NCBI RefSeq assembly: GCF_014649995.1
Contig: NZ_BMUC01000002.1
Coordinates: forward strand, 62,001 to 126,000
Direction of reading: 5' to 3'
From: Streptomyces griseoflavus
GTDB lineage: Bacteria > Actinomycetota > Actinomycetes > Streptomycetales > Streptomycetaceae
DNA length: 64,000 nt
In this document: positions 34,540 through 43,203 of the stretch, in pieces
Numbering within the stretch: position 1 is the first letter of the stretch
Layout: the number at the start of each line of letters is the position of its first letter
Translations under genes and position numbers: made by a program
Notes under the pieces: model-generated
Database searches by the model: none
What the model was told of the DNA's origin: nothing
The model's input: only the letters and a program-made list of their open reading frames with translations

Positions 34540-35031
34540 GTGCCGACCACCACCACGTCCGGACCGCCGGACCCGGTACGCGACCGCTGGCGGGCGGCGA
34601 TGCGACTCGCCCTGGACGAGGCCGCGCTGGCCGTCCGGGGCGGGGACGTCCCCGTCGGCGCCGTCGTACTGGCCCCGGACGGCACCACCGTGCTGGCGGC
34701 CGCCCACAACGAGCGCGAGGCCGCCGGCGACCCCACGGCCCATGCGGAGGTCCTCGCCGTCCGGCGGGCCGCCGCGCGGCTCGGGGAGTGGCGGCTGACC
34801 GGCTGCACCCTGGTGGTGACGCTGGAGCCGTGCACGATGTGCGCGGGAGCCCTCCAGCAGTCCCGGGTCGAACGGATCGTCTACGGCGCCCGGGACGAGA
34901 AGGCGGGCGCGGTCGGCTCCCTCTGGGACCTCGTCCGCGACCGCCGGCTCAACCACCGGCCCGAAGTGATCGGCGGGGTGCTCGCCGAGGAGTGTTCCGG
35001 GCTGCTCACGGAGTTCTTCCGGAACCGCTGA
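34540..35031 (+). CDS. tadA: tRNA-specific adenosine deaminase TadA
   Basis: Converts wobble A34 to inosine in tRNA-Arg(ACG); the matching tRNA-Arg(ACG) gene is in this window at 56975-57047. 163 residues. The zinc site is complete: HAEVLAV (His and catalytic Glu) and LEPCTMCAGALQQSRV (two Cys). ALDEAALAVRGGDVPVGAVV opens the domain and LLTEFFRNR ends it. GTG 34540 follows the partner gene by two bases; an inner ATG is less likely. Confidence 0.94.
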   Translation: MPTTTTSGPPDPVRDRWRAAMRLALDEAALAVRGGDVPVGAVVLAPDGTTVLAAAHNEREAAGDPTAHAEVLAVRRAAARLGEWRLTGCTLVVTLEPCTMCAGALQQSRVERIVYGARDEKAGAVGSLWDLVRDRRLNHRPEVIGGVLAEECSGLLTEFFRNR

Positions 35032-35039
35032 TGACCGAT

Positions 35040-35069
35040 TTCGAACCACACCGCCCCTTGCTGTAAGGT
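35040..35069 (+). promoter_or_regulatory. Promoter of tRNA-Ser(CGA)
   Basis: TTCGAA (35040-35045), an 18-base spacer and TAAGGT (35064-35069), 7 bases before the tRNA. Confidence 0.6.
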
Positions 35070-35076
35070 CTCCCTC

Positions 35077-35161
35077 GGTAGCGTGTCCGAGCGGCCGAAG
35101 GAGCTCGCCTCGAAAGCGAGTGTGGCGCAAGTCACCGAGGGTTCAAATCCCTCCGCTACCG
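35077..35161 (+). tRNA. tRNA-Ser (anticodon CGA)
   Basis: Type II tRNA of 85 bases: acceptor GGTAGCG/CGCTACC, anticodon arm CTCGC-CTCGAAA-GCGAG, long variable arm, T-arm AGGG-TTCAAAT-CCCT, discriminator G, no CCA. Confidence 0.95.
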
Positions 35162-35166
35162 CCGGT

Positions 35167-35196
35167 GAAGGGCCCCGTCGTCAGACGGGGCCCTTC
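35167..35196 (+). terminator. Terminator after tRNA-Ser(CGA)
   Basis: GAAGGGCCCCGTC, loop GTCA, GACGGGGCCCTTC: a perfect 13-base stem. Confidence 0.88.
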
Positions 35197-35261
35197 GTGC
35201 GATCATGGGCCCGCTCGACGCATGTGACACCGGTGCACATCAGTGACAGGGGAGGGCCGCG

Positions 35262-35438
35262 ATGGCGGTGAACGCGAAGAAGGCCGTCATCTATGTGCTC
35301 GTGGTCTTCGTGCTGTACCTGATCATCACGGACCCCGAGACGGCCGGCGACTACGTCACGGTCGGGTTCGAGGGCATCTCCGACGCCGCGAAGGCCGTCG
35401 GGGACTTCATGACCTGGCTCGCCAACGGAGGCAAGTGA
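35262..35438 (+). CDS. Small single-span membrane protein
   Basis: A 58-residue protein: MAVNAKKAVIYVLVVFVLYLIITDPETAGDYV, then an amphipathic tail (GFEGISDAAKAVGDFMTWLANGG). One clear membrane helix at about 8-24. Supported by a strong GGGGAGGG ribosome site and by the TGATG overlap of its stop with the next gene. Function unknown; likely a small envelope protein conserved in streptomycetes. Confidence 0.75.
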   Translation: MAVNAKKAVIYVLVVFVLYLIITDPETAGDYVTVGFEGISDAAKAVGDFMTWLANGGK

Positions 35439-35731
35439 TGATCCGCCACCTGGTGCTCTTCCGGCTGAACGAGGGCGTCGAGCGCGACGACCCGAGGGTC
35501 GTCAGGGGCGAGGAGGCCTTCCGTTCGCTGGAGGGCAGGATCCCGGAGATCCGCTTCTGGGAGTGCGCCTGGAACATCAGCGACCGCCCCATCGCCTATG
35601 ACTTCGCCATCAACTCGGCGTTCGACGACGCGGACGCGCTGCGCCGGTACGTGGAGCACCCGGAGCACCAGGCGGGCGTGGGACTGTGGCGCGAGTTCGC
35701 CACGTGGGTGATCGCCGACTACGAGTTCTGA
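35438..35731 (+). CDS. Dabb-family (stress-responsive A/B barrel) protein
   Basis: A 97-residue dimeric alpha-beta barrel. MIRHLVLFRLNEGV and FRSLEGRIPEIRFWECAWNISDRPIAYDFAINSAFDDADALRRYVEHPEHQAGVGLWREFATWVIADYEF follow the Dabb pattern, including the HPxHQ segment. Members bind small hydrophobic molecules or act as cyclases; no cluster here tells which. Coupled to the small membrane protein upstream, so the pair may act together at the membrane. Confidence 0.85.
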   Translation: MIRHLVLFRLNEGVERDDPRVVRGEEAFRSLEGRIPEIRFWECAWNISDRPIAYDFAINSAFDDADALRRYVEHPEHQAGVGLWREFATWVIADYEF

Positions 35732-35907
35732 CCCTCCGTCCGCCCGCGTCCCTCGCCCCTCGCCACGACGGCGGGGGGTTTTCCCGTGCCGCGGCCCGCG
35801 CCCGGCGCTCAACACGGAATATGCGGTGCTTGCGCACAGTGAGTCAGTCTTGTGATGCTATGACCGCTTTTGACGGATGAGTTGACGGACATGAGAGCGA
35901 TGACGAG

Positions 35908-36750
35908 GTGGCGTTGACCGTGCCGGCCAGTACTGCGCCGCCCCAGGACGACGTGTCCCCCGACGCGGTCCAGACCCCCGCCAAACGGCGGGGTGCCGAC
36001 ACCCGGGCCCTGACCCAACTGCTCTTCGGTCAGCTCAAGGATCTCGAGCCCGGTACGCCGGAGCACACCCGCGTGCGGGCGGCGCTCATCGAGGCGAACC
36101 TCCCGCTCGTGCGCTACGCGGCCGCCCGCTTCCGCTCCCGCAACGAGCCGATGGAGGACGTCGTCCAGGTCGGCACCATCGGGCTCATCAACGCCATCGA
36201 CCGCTTCGACCCGGAGCGGGGCGTGCAGTTCCCCACGTTCGCGATGCCGACGGTGGTCGGCGAGATCAAGCGCTACTTCCGCGACAACGTCCGCACCGTC
36301 CACGTCCCGCGCCGGCTGCACGAGCTGTGGGTTCAGGTCAACAGCGCGACGGAGGACCTCACGACCGCCTTCGGGCGGCTTCCCACGACCGCCGAGATCG
36401 CCGAACGCCTGCGCATCTCCGAGGAGGAGGTGCTGTCCTGCATCGAGGCCGGACGGTCGTACCACGCCACCTCCCTGGAGGCCGCGCAGGAGGGCGACGG
36501 GATGCCCGGCCTGCTGGACCGGCTCGGCTACGAGGACCCCGCCCTCGACGGCGTCGAGCACCGCGACCTCGTCCGGCACCTGCTGGTGCAGCTCCCCGAG
36601 CGGGAGCAGCGCATCCTGCTGCTGCGTTACTACAGCAACCTCACCCAGTCCCAGATCAGTGCGGAACTCGGTGTCTCGCAGATGCACGTGTCCCGTCTGC
36701 TGGCGCGCAGCTTCCAGCGGCTGCGGTCCGCAAACAGGATCGACGCGTAA
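35908..36750 (+). CDS. SigB/SigF-family RNA polymerase sigma factor (SigF-like)
   Basis: Alternative sigma factor of 280 residues. Region 2: [64 protein letters not shown]; region 3: [32 protein letters not shown]; region 4: [44 protein letters not shown]. By position before a second, similar gene it fits the S. coelicolor sporulation sigma SigF (SCO4035), from memory. GTG 35908 or GTG 35920 may be the start. No anti-sigma gene is next to it. Confidence 0.9.
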   Translation: MALTVPASTAPPQDDVSPDAVQTPAKRRGADTRALTQLLFGQLKDLEPGTPEHTRVRAALIEANLPLVRYAAARFRSRNEPMEDVVQVGTIGLINAIDRFDPERGVQFPTFAMPTVVGEIKRYFRDNVRTVHVPRRLHELWVQVNSATEDLTTAFGRLPTTAEIAERLRISEEEVLSCIEAGRSYHATSLEAAQEGDGMPGLLDRLGYEDPALDGVEHRDLVRHLLVQLPEREQRILLLRYYSNLTQSQISAELGVSQMHVSRLLARSFQRLRSANRIDA

Positions 36751-36845
36751 CCGGAACGAGCGAATCGCCCAGAACTGCCGTTACGCGTTCTTCCGAGCCG
36801 AAAGTCCGTCAGACCCCTTGTTTCCAGGGCCGATTCGTATCTTGG

Positions 36846-36884
36846 ATGTCGACATGTCACTACAGCGCGTTGCCGACATGTGAC
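36846..36884. repeat. Direct/palindromic GACATGT repeats upstream of second sigma gene
   Basis: ATGTCGACAT (36846-36855) is a 10-base palindrome; GACATGTCAC (36851-36860) recurs as GACATGTGAC (36875-36884), 24 bases apart. Likely regulator sites for the next gene, whose start is 113 bases downstream. Confidence 0.45.
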
Positions 36885-36996
36885 ATTCTGCGGGAAGCGC
36901 GTTTGCCGGAGCTTCGGCGCCGGTATTCAGGTGAAGGCTGCGTTCCTCAGATCGGGAGCGTCCGCCGCGACCGTCCCGCGACCCAAAGGGGGTGGC

Positions 36997-37926
36997 ATGT
37001 CCGCAGAACAGGGCAGCTCGAAGGTGCTCACGCTCGCGGAGAGCGAAACAGCTCCCCATGCTCTCGACGCACTCGGCCCCATCGACCAAGGCCCGGCCAC
37101 ACCGGTTCCGGAGCTCCCGGACCAGGCGCGGCTCCCGGAGACGGCGGAACTGCCGGACACGGCGGCCCTCGACACCCGCACCCTGTCCCGCTCCCTGTTC
37201 CTGCGGCTCGCCGTGCTCGGCGAGGACAGCCCGGAGCGTGCCTACGTCCGGGACACGCTGATCGAGCTCAACCTCCCCCTGGTGCGCTACGCGGCGGCTC
37301 GGTTCCGCTCGCGCAACGAGCCGATGGAGGACATCGTCCAGGTCGGCACCATCGGGCTGATCAAGGCGATCGACCGTTTCGACTGCGAACGGGGCGTGGA
37401 GTTCCCGACGTTCGCGATGCCGACGGTGGTCGGCGAGATCAAGCGGTTCTTCCGCGACACGTCGTGGTCGGTGCGGGTGCCGCGCCGGCTCCAGGAGCTG
37501 CGCCTGGCGCTGACCAAGGCCGGCGACGAGCTCTCGCAGAAGCTGGACCGTTCCCCGACGGTCGCCGAACTCGCCGCCGTGCTGGGCGTGTCGGAGGAGG
37601 ACGTGGTCGACGGGCTCGCCGTCGGCAACGCGTACACGGCGTCCTCGCTCGACTCCCCCGCCCCGGAGGACGACGGCGGCGAGGGCTCGCTCGCGGACCG
37701 CCTCGGCTACGAGGACACGGCCCTGGAGGGCGTGGAGTACCGGGAGTCGCTGAAGCCGCTGCTGGCCAAGCTGCCGCCCCGGGAGCGGCGGATCATCATG
37801 CTGCGCTTCTTCGCCAACATGACCCAGTCGCAGATCGGCGAGGAGGTCGGCATCTCCCAGATGCACGTCTCGCGGCTGCTCACGCGGACCCTCGCCCAGT
37901 TGCGCGAGGGCCTCATCTCGGACTGA
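36997..37926 (+). CDS. SigB/SigF-family RNA polymerase sigma factor (SigN-like)
   Basis: A 309-residue sigma factor very close to the preceding one. An extra N-terminal 85 residues are Pro/Glu-rich ([26 protein letters not shown]). Regions 2 to 4 are complete: [65 protein letters not shown] and [44 protein letters not shown] 36997 has AAAGGGGGT. By position it fits SigN (SCO4034). It has its own 246-base upstream region and need not be co-transcribed with the first. Confidence 0.92.
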   Translation: MSAEQGSSKVLTLAESETAPHALDALGPIDQGPATPVPELPDQARLPETAELPDTAALDTRTLSRSLFLRLAVLGEDSPERAYVRDTLIELNLPLVRYAAARFRSRNEPMEDIVQVGTIGLIKAIDRFDCERGVEFPTFAMPTVVGEIKRFFRDTSWSVRVPRRLQELRLALTKAGDELSQKLDRSPTVAELAAVLGVSEEDVVDGLAVGNAYTASSLDSPAPEDDGGEGSLADRLGYEDTALEGVEYRESLKPLLAKLPPRERRIIMLRFFANMTQSQIGEEVGISQMHVSRLLTRTLAQLREGLISD

Positions 37927-37935
37927 GGCTCCGAT

Positions 37936-37960
37936 CCCGCGGAGCGAGCGGCTCCGCGGG
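37936..37960 (+). terminator. Terminator after second sigma gene
   Basis: CCCGCGGAGC, 5-base loop, GCTCCGCGGG, with outer arms CCGAT/ATCGG. It stands 9 bases behind the stop. Confidence 0.75.
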
Positions 37961-38038
37961 GTGGAATCGGATGCGTGGCCGCCGGGGCGCCCGTCTGGGG
38001 CGCAACGGCGGCCCGCCGCGTTTCTCCGGCCGCTCGCG

Positions 38039-38233
38039 CTACTTGAGCGCCAGCCAGGCCACCGCGGCGACGACCGCCACGGCGACGACGATGCCGATGA
38101 TCAGGCCGATGCGGGGTCCGCCGCTGGTGGACGCGGTCTGCCGGCCCTGGGGGGCCTCGTCGACGAACGCGCGGAACATCTGGGTGCTGCCGGCGGGGTC
38201 GTGATTGCCCTGCGGGCCCTGGGTGTTAGCCAT
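38039..38233 (-). CDS. Small C-terminally anchored membrane protein
   Basis: A 64-residue protein: hydrophilic start MANTQGPQGNHDPAGSTQM, FRAFVDEAPQGRQTASTSG, then one membrane helix to the end (IGLIIGIVVAVAVVAAVAWLAL). A TAGGGT box ends 8 bases before the ATG without a ribosome site, so possibly leaderless. Converges on the sigma gene terminator. Function unknown. Confidence 0.65.
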   Translation of the reverse strand: MANTQGPQGNHDPAGSTQMFRAFVDEAPQGRQTASTSGGPRIGLIIGIVVAVAVVAAVAWLALK

Positions 38234-38361
38234 GTCACGAGACCCTAGCGAATCCCCGACGGGCGGCCCAAGCGGGGCGGGGCCGGACCGTGCGGAGGCC
38301 GCCGGCAGGTCGGGACGGAACGGGCACGACCCCTGCGACCTGCATGTTTACTGTCGCGATT

Positions 38362-38448
38362 ACTTGCCTTTGCCAAGTTTTTGAGCCGTCCGGGCCCCTT
38401 TTGCTTGCCTGTAGCAACCATTGACTTTTACCGTTGCTTCGAGCAACG
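38362..38448. promoter_or_regulatory. Operator cluster of the MarR-type gene
   Basis: Three inverted repeats within 90 bases: ACTTG-N7-CAAGT (38362-38378), TTGCT-N7-AGCAA (38401-38417) and CGTTGCT-TCG-AGCAACG (38432-38448). The last ends 14 bases before the MarR start. The stretch is AT-rich. Probably autoregulation of the MarR-MFS-YceI operon. Confidence 0.65.
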
Positions 38449-38462
38449 AAATGGGAGGTGCC

Positions 38463-38954
38463 ATGGCCGGGACGGCGCAGTACGAGGAACTGGTCCGGCA
38501 GTTCAGCGCCTTCGGCGCCGTCAAGCGGGAGATGAACCGGATCATGCCGGCCGACTGCCCCAGCGGCTCCGCGTCCGTGCTGACGCTCCTCGGCCGCTAC
38601 GGCGACCTGCGCATGAGCAGGGTCGCCGAGCTGCTCTCCGTCGACCTGTCCGTCACCAGCCGCCACGTCGCCCACCTGGCCGAGCGCGGCTGGATCGAGC
38701 GCTCCCCGGACCCCGCCGACAAACGGTCCCGCATCCTGCGCCTCACCCCCGCCGGGCGGATACGGCTCGACGAGCTGTTCCGGCGGACCACCCGGCTGCT
38801 CGCCGAGCGCCTGGGCGACTGGTCCGACGAAGAGGTCGGCCACCTCGCCCAGCTGATGGCCCGGCTCAGGGACAGCTTCGGCGAGTGCCGCACCGTGCCC
38901 AGGCCGGCGCCTCCCCCTCCCGAACAGACCACCCGTACACCCGCAAGCACATAA
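38463..38954 (+). CDS. MarR-family transcriptional regulator
   Basis: A 163-residue winged-helix regulator. ATG 38463 has GGGAGG 5 bases upstream. LTLLGRYGDLRMSRVAELLSVDLSVTSRHVAHLAERGWIERSPDPADKRSRILRLTPAGRIRLDEL is the classic MarR recognition helix and wing (DxRxR-like PADKRSR). The upstream region contains three TTGC-type inverted repeats that may bind it. It is 13 bases from the MFS exporter, which it probably represses until a ligand is present. Confidence 0.92.
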   Translation: MAGTAQYEELVRQFSAFGAVKREMNRIMPADCPSGSASVLTLLGRYGDLRMSRVAELLSVDLSVTSRHVAHLAERGWIERSPDPADKRSRILRLTPAGRIRLDELFRRTTRLLAERLGDWSDEEVGHLAQLMARLRDSFGECRTVPRPAPPPPEQTTRTPAST

Positions 38955-38967
38955 GAGAAGGACGCCC

Positions 38968-41436
38968 ATGGCAACGACCACACCAGCCGGTGTGCGGGCT
39001 CATGCCAAGCACGGGGGAGGCTCCTCCGCAGACGCTCCGATGACCCACCGGCAGATCATGGAGGCACTGTCCGGGCTGCTGCTCGGCATGTTCGCCGCCA
39101 TCCTGTCGTCGACCATCGTCACCAACGCGCTGCCCGAGATCGTGGGTGACCTCGGCGGCGGCCAGAGCGCCTACACCTGGGTCGTCACCGCCTCGCTGCT
39201 GACGATGACCGCCTCCACCCCGCTGTGGGGCAAGCTCGCCGACCTGTTCAGCAAGAAGGTCCTGGTCCAGATAGCCCTCTGCGTCTTCGTCCTCGGCTCC
39301 GTCGTGGCCGGACTGGCGCAGAACCCGGCGATGCTCATCAGCGCACGTGCCATCCAGGGCCTGGGCGCCGGCGGTCTGGCCGCCCTCGCCCAGATCATCA
39401 TGGCCGCGATGATCTCCCCGCGGGAACGCGGCCGCTACTCCGGCTACCTCGGCGCCACCTTCGCCGTCGCCACCGTCGGCGGCCCGCTGCTCGGCGGGGT
39501 CATCACCGACACCAGCTGGCTCGGCTGGCGCTGGTGCCTGTACGTCGGTGTGCCCTTCGCGCTGATCGCGCTCCTCGTCCTGCAGAAGACGCTGCACCTC
39601 CCCCTGGTCAAGCGCCAGGTCAAGGTCGACTGGGCGGGCGCCTTCCTCGTCACCGCCGCCGTCTGCCTGCTGCTGGTCTGGGTCACCTTCGCCGACGACA
39701 AGTACGACTGGCTCTCCTGGCAGACCGGCGTCATGGTCGGCGGATCGATCGTCCTGACGCTGGTCTTCCTGTTCGTCGAGAGCAGGGCCGCCGAGCCGAT
39801 CATCCCGCTGCGCCTGTTCCGCAACCGCACCATCACCCTGGCCTCGCTGGCCTCGCTGTTCGTCGGCATCGCGATGTTCGCCGGCACCGTCTACTTCAGC
39901 CAGTACTTCCAGCTGGCCCGGGACAAGTCCCCGACCATGTCGGGCGTCATGACGATCCCGATGATCGGCGGCATCTTCGTGTCGTCCACGGTCTCCGGCA
40001 TCATCATCACCCGGACCGGCCGCTGGAAGACCTGGCTGCTGGCCGGCGGCGTGCTGCTCACGGCGGGCCTGGGCCTGCTCGGCACCATGCGCTACGACAC
40101 CCCGTACTGGCACATCGCCCTCTTCATGGCGCTGCTGGGTCTCGGCGTCGGCATGATGATGCAGAACCTGGTGCTGTGCACGCAGAACCAGGTGTCCCCG
40201 GCCGACCTGGGCGCCGCCTCCTCCGTGGTGACCTTCTTCCGGTCCCTCGGCGGCGCGGTCGGCGTCTCCGTGCTCGGCTCGGTCATGTCGACCCGGATCA
40301 GCCACTACGCCCAGGACACCATCGGACAGCTCGGCCCGCAGGAGCGGGCGGCGGCCGCCGAGGCCTCCGGCAGCGGCGCGATCCCCGACATGGACCTGCT
40401 GCCCCCGCCCATCCGCACCTGGCTGGAGAGCGCCTACGGGCACGGCATCGCCGACATCTTCCTGTACGTCGCCCCGGTCGCCCTGCTCGCCTTCCTGGTG
40501 ACCCTGTTCATCAAGGAGGTCCCGCTGCGGACCACCGGCGCGCTGGCCCAGGCCGCGGAGGAGAAGGCCGAAGCGGTGGCCCCGGCCCCCGGCGGCACCC
40601 CGGCCGCGTCCGCCGGGGAGGACACCACCGCTCCGGCACCGGCCACCGTCACCCTCGCGGAGGGATCCGCCCCGGGAGGCGTCCCGGTGCGCGGTGTGGT
40701 GCGCGGCGCCGACGGCGTGCCCGTGCCGCAGGCGGCCGTCACGCTGATCTCGCTCGGCGGACGTCAGCTGGGCCGCTCCGTGGCCCAGGCCGACGGCGGG
40801 TACGGGGTGGACGCGCCCGGGGCCGGGTCGTACGTCCTGATCGCCGCCGCCGACGGCCACCAGCCGCAGGCGTCCACGGTCGTGGTGGACGGCGAACCGC
40901 TCGTCCACGACATCCTGCTCAGCGGTACCGGCGGGCTGGCCGGAACGGTTCACTCCGCCGGCACCGGGGCACCGGTGCCGGGCGCCATGGTGATCGTCAC
41001 CGATGTGCGCGGCGACCTGCTGGCCAGCGGGAGCACCGGTGAGCAGGGCGAGTTCTCCTTCGCGGAGCTGGTGCCCGGCACGGTGACCCTCGCGGTGAAC
41101 GCCGACGGCCACCGGCCGCGCGCGCTGCCCGTGGAGGTCGGCGGCACCGGCGTGACCCGCGTCGAGGTCGGCCTGGAGGCCGGCGCCCGGCTGCGCGGCG
41201 TGGTCCGCGCCCCGCACGGGCCGCTGGCCGACGCCCGGGTCACCCTGGTCGACGCGGCGGGCAACGTGGTCGGCACGGCGACGACCGGCGCGGACGGCGC
41301 GTACGCCTTCGCCGACCTGGACAGCGGCGAGTACACCGTCATCGCCACGGGCTACCCGCCGGTCGCCACCGCGCTCACGGTCACCGGCGGCGGAACCGAC
41401 GACCACGACATCGAGCTCGCCCACCCGGGCGACTGA
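38968..41436 (+). CDS. MFS multidrug exporter fused to three carboxypeptidase-regulatory-like domains
   Basis: An 822-residue fusion. Residues 1-520 form a 14-helix EmrB/QacA-type proton-driven exporter (LLLGMFAAILSSTIVTNALPEIVGDL with motif D1, WGKLADLFSKKVLV with motif A, ARAIQGLGAGGLAALAQIIMAAMISPRERGRYSGYLGATFAVATVGGPLLGG with motif C). After an Ala/Pro linker come three beta-sandwich repeats at about 570-645, 650-730 and 735-820, each with a G-x-V-x-x-x-x-G-x-P core (VRGVVRGADGVPVPQAAVTLIS; LAGTVHSAGTGAPVPGAMVIVTD; LRGVVRAPHGPLADARVTLVD). These domains usually bind carbohydrate or stabilise enzymes outside the cell; here the C-terminal side of the last helix should be cytoplasmic, which is odd. 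Confidence 0.9.
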   Translation: MATTTPAGVRAHAKHGGGSSADAPMTHRQIMEALSGLLLGMFAAILSSTIVTNALPEIVGDLGGGQSAYTWVVTASLLTMTASTPLWGKLADLFSKKVLVQIALCVFVLGSVVAGLAQNPAMLISARAIQGLGAGGLAALAQIIMAAMISPRERGRYSGYLGATFAVATVGGPLLGGVITDTSWLGWRWCLYVGVPFALIALLVLQKTLHLPLVKRQVKVDWAGAFLVTAAVCLLLVWVTFADDKYDWLSWQTGVMVGGSIVLTLVFLFVESRAAEPIIPLRLFRNRTITLASLASLFVGIAMFAGTVYFSQYFQLARDKSPTMSGVMTIPMIGGIFVSSTVSGIIITRTGRWKTWLLAGGVLLTAGLGLLGTMRYDTPYWHIALFMALLGLGVGMMMQNLVLCTQNQVSPADLGAASSVVTFFRSLGGAVGVSVLGSVMSTRISHYAQDTIGQLGPQERAAAAEASGSGAIPDMDLLPPPIRTWLESAYGHGIADIFLYVAPVALLAFLVTLFIKEVPLRTTGALAQAAEEKAEAVAPAPGGTPAASAGEDTTAPAPATVTLAEGSAPGGVPVRGVVRGADGVPVPQAAVTLISLGGRQLGRSVAQADGGYGVDAPGAGSYVLIAAADGHQPQASTVVVDGEPLVHDILLSGTGGLAGTVHSAGTGAPVPGAMVIVTDVRGDLLASGSTGEQGEFSFAELVPGTVTLAVNADGHRPRALPVEVGGTGVTRVEVGLEAGARLRGVVRAPHGPLADARVTLVDAAGNVVGTATTGADGAYAFADLDSGEYTVIATGYPPVATALTVTGGGTDDHDIELAHPGD

Positions 41437-41445
41437 CCGAGAACC

Positions 41446-41501
41446 CCGGCCCGGGGCGGGCCGCGCGTCCTGTAGCGGAGACGCGCCCCGCCCCGGGCCG
41501 G
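41446..41501 (+). terminator. Large hairpin between MFS and YceI genes
   Basis: CCGGCCCGGGGCGGG pairs perfectly with CCCGCCCCGGGCCGG around an inner CGCGTC/GACGCG stem. No U-tract. It may end most MFS transcripts or set a lower level of the next gene. Confidence 0.7.
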
Positions 41502-41545
41502 TCCCACGACGGCCAAGTCCAGGAAAGATCCAGGGAGAGAACGGG

Positions 41546-42367
41546 ATGCCACTGACCGCGACCATCCGCACCCGGGACGGGTGGGCCGTGTCGCACGCGG
41601 TCGTCACCCTCACCGACGGCACCGGGGCGCAGGTGCTGCGTGCCGGGGCGGACGCAGACGGCGCCGTACGGGACGCCACCGCGCTCACGCCGGGGGCGTA
41701 CACCGTGATCGTCACCGCGGTCGGCTACGCGCCCGCCGCGGCCAGCGCCCTGGTCACCGCGAGCGGGCGGGCCGAGGTGGGGACGGTGACCCTGGCCCGG
41801 CAGGGCGGCACCGAGCTGCCGCCGCCGGGGCCGTGGACCGTGGACCCGGCGCACTCGAGCGTGGCCGCCGTCGCCCAGCACCTGGGCATCTCCAGCGTGC
41901 GGGGCCGGTTCACCGACTTCACCGCCCGGGTCGAGGTCGCGCCGGACGACATCACGAAGTCCCGGGTGGAGGCGGTGATCCGGGCCGCGTCGATCGACAC
42001 CGGCAACGGCACCCGCGACACCCACCTGCGCTCCGCCGACTTCCTGGACGTCGAGCACCACCCCGAGATCACCTACCGGTCCACCGGCCTGACCGGGGCG
42101 GGCTCCGACCGCTGGACGGTCCACGGCGAGCTGTCCATGCGCGGGATCGTCCGCCCCGTCGACCTGGACCTGGCCTACCTCGGCACCGGCGCGGACCCCT
42201 GGGGCGGCACCCGGGCGGCCTTCCGCGCCACGGCCGAACTGCGGCGCGAGGACTTCGCGATGCACTACAACCAGGTCGTGCGGGCCGGCATCGCGGCCAT
42301 CGGCACGACGCTGCGGGTGGAGCTGGACGTCCAGGCGGTGGAGGGCGAATCGCTCCCGGCCCTCTGA
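41546..42367 (+). CDS. YceI-family protein with N-terminal carboxypeptidase-regulatory-like domain
   Basis: A 273-residue protein. Residues 1-88 form one beta-sandwich repeat like those at the end of the preceding exporter (MPLTATIRTRDGWAVSHAVVTLTDGTGAQVLRAGADADGAVRDATALTPGAYTVIVTAVGY). Residues 93-268 form a YceI lipocalin-like domain: WTVDPAHSSVAAVAQHLGISSVRGRFTDF, DTHLRSADFLDVEHHPEITYRST, ELSMRGIVRPVDLDL, AIGTTLRVELDVQAV. YceI proteins bind isoprenoid-type lipids. No signal peptide. A lipid-binding partner of the exporter is a reasonable inference. Confidence 0.9.
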   Translation: MPLTATIRTRDGWAVSHAVVTLTDGTGAQVLRAGADADGAVRDATALTPGAYTVIVTAVGYAPAAASALVTASGRAEVGTVTLARQGGTELPPPGPWTVDPAHSSVAAVAQHLGISSVRGRFTDFTARVEVAPDDITKSRVEAVIRAASIDTGNGTRDTHLRSADFLDVEHHPEITYRSTGLTGAGSDRWTVHGELSMRGIVRPVDLDLAYLGTGADPWGGTRAAFRATAELRREDFAMHYNQVVRAGIAAIGTTLRVELDVQAVEGESLPAL

Positions 42368-42374
42368 GGCCCCG

Positions 42375-43076
42375 TCAGGGCGCCTCGTGGGTGTCGACGA
42401 TCCGGCGGGCGAGGTCGCGCAGCTTCACGTTCTCCCGCTGCGAGGCCCGTACCAGGCTGTCGAAGGCGCCGGCCGCGTCCATGTCCATGCGCTCCATGAG
42501 GATGCCGGTGGCCTGGCCGATCAGGTCCCGGGTGCGCATGGCCTCGGTGAGCTGATCGCGCACGGTGGCGGAGTCCAGGGCTATGCCCACGTGCGCGGTG
42601 AACAGCCGGCCCACCCGCCGCGCGGACTCGTCGAAGGCGCGCGGCTTGCGGGCGTACGCGGTGAGCACGGTCAGCCGGCGCCGGTCGGTGCGCAGCCGCA
42701 GCGAGAGCACGGAACGCAGGCCGAGACCGTACAGGTCGTCCGCGCCCTCGTCCCCCTCGCTGTCCTCGACCTCGGCCACCGGGGTGGTCCACAGACGGTG
42801 CCAGTACCGCTGTCTCCCCGGCTCGGGGCGGACGTCCTCGGCGGCACGCACCACCTCGTCGGTCCACGCGAGGGTCTGTCTGCGGTTGTCGCGCTCTATG
42901 ACGGAGATGCCCGCGTGCTCGGCTCCCGGTACGAGGTCCACGGTGAGCCGGACCGCGGTGTCCAGGGTGCTGTCCGGGGTGGACGTCTCGTGCAGCCGGC
43001 ATGCCGCGTCCGTCAGCGCTTCCGCCAGATCCGTACCGGGGAAACGGGGCAAATCAGAAAACCGGGACGCAGCCAC
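42375..43076 (-). CDS. GAF-ANTAR RNA-binding antiterminator
   Basis: A 233-residue regulator. GAF-type sensor (about 20-165: LVPGAEHAGISVIERDNRRQTLAWTDEVV, LGLRSVLSLRLRTDRRRLTVLTAYARKPRAFDESARRVGRLFTAHVGIAL) followed by an ANTAR three-helix RNA-binding domain, LTEAMRTRDLIGQATGILMERMDMDAAGAFDSLVRASQRENVKLRDLARRIV. Such proteins bind tandem RNA hairpins and prevent termination. GTG 43076 is placed 6 bases after GAAGAGG; an adjacent GTG at 43079 is possible. Diverges from the STAS gene. Confidence 0.88.
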   Translation of the reverse strand: MAASRFSDLPRFPGTDLAEALTDAACRLHETSTPDSTLDTAVRLTVDLVPGAEHAGISVIERDNRRQTLAWTDEVVRAAEDVRPEPGRQRYWHRLWTTPVAEVEDSEGDEGADDLYGLGLRSVLSLRLRTDRRRLTVLTAYARKPRAFDESARRVGRLFTAHVGIALDSATVRDQLTEAMRTRDLIGQATGILMERMDMDAAGAFDSLVRASQRENVKLRDLARRIVDTHEAP

Positions 43077-43203
43077 CACGAACCTCTTCGGCGAGCACGA
43101 CCGGACAGCCGTGCGCAGGAGAGCTCCGCAGCACATTCCCGACTGCGAGCACAGGACGGACAGAATTTTAGCCGCTTCCGGTGACACACTCCGACGTGGT
43201 GCA

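Noticed and set aside
35222-35240. ATGTG-N9-CACAT inverted repeat before the small membrane protein
   Set aside because: Spacing does not fit the Crp pattern and arms are short; not enough to call a site.
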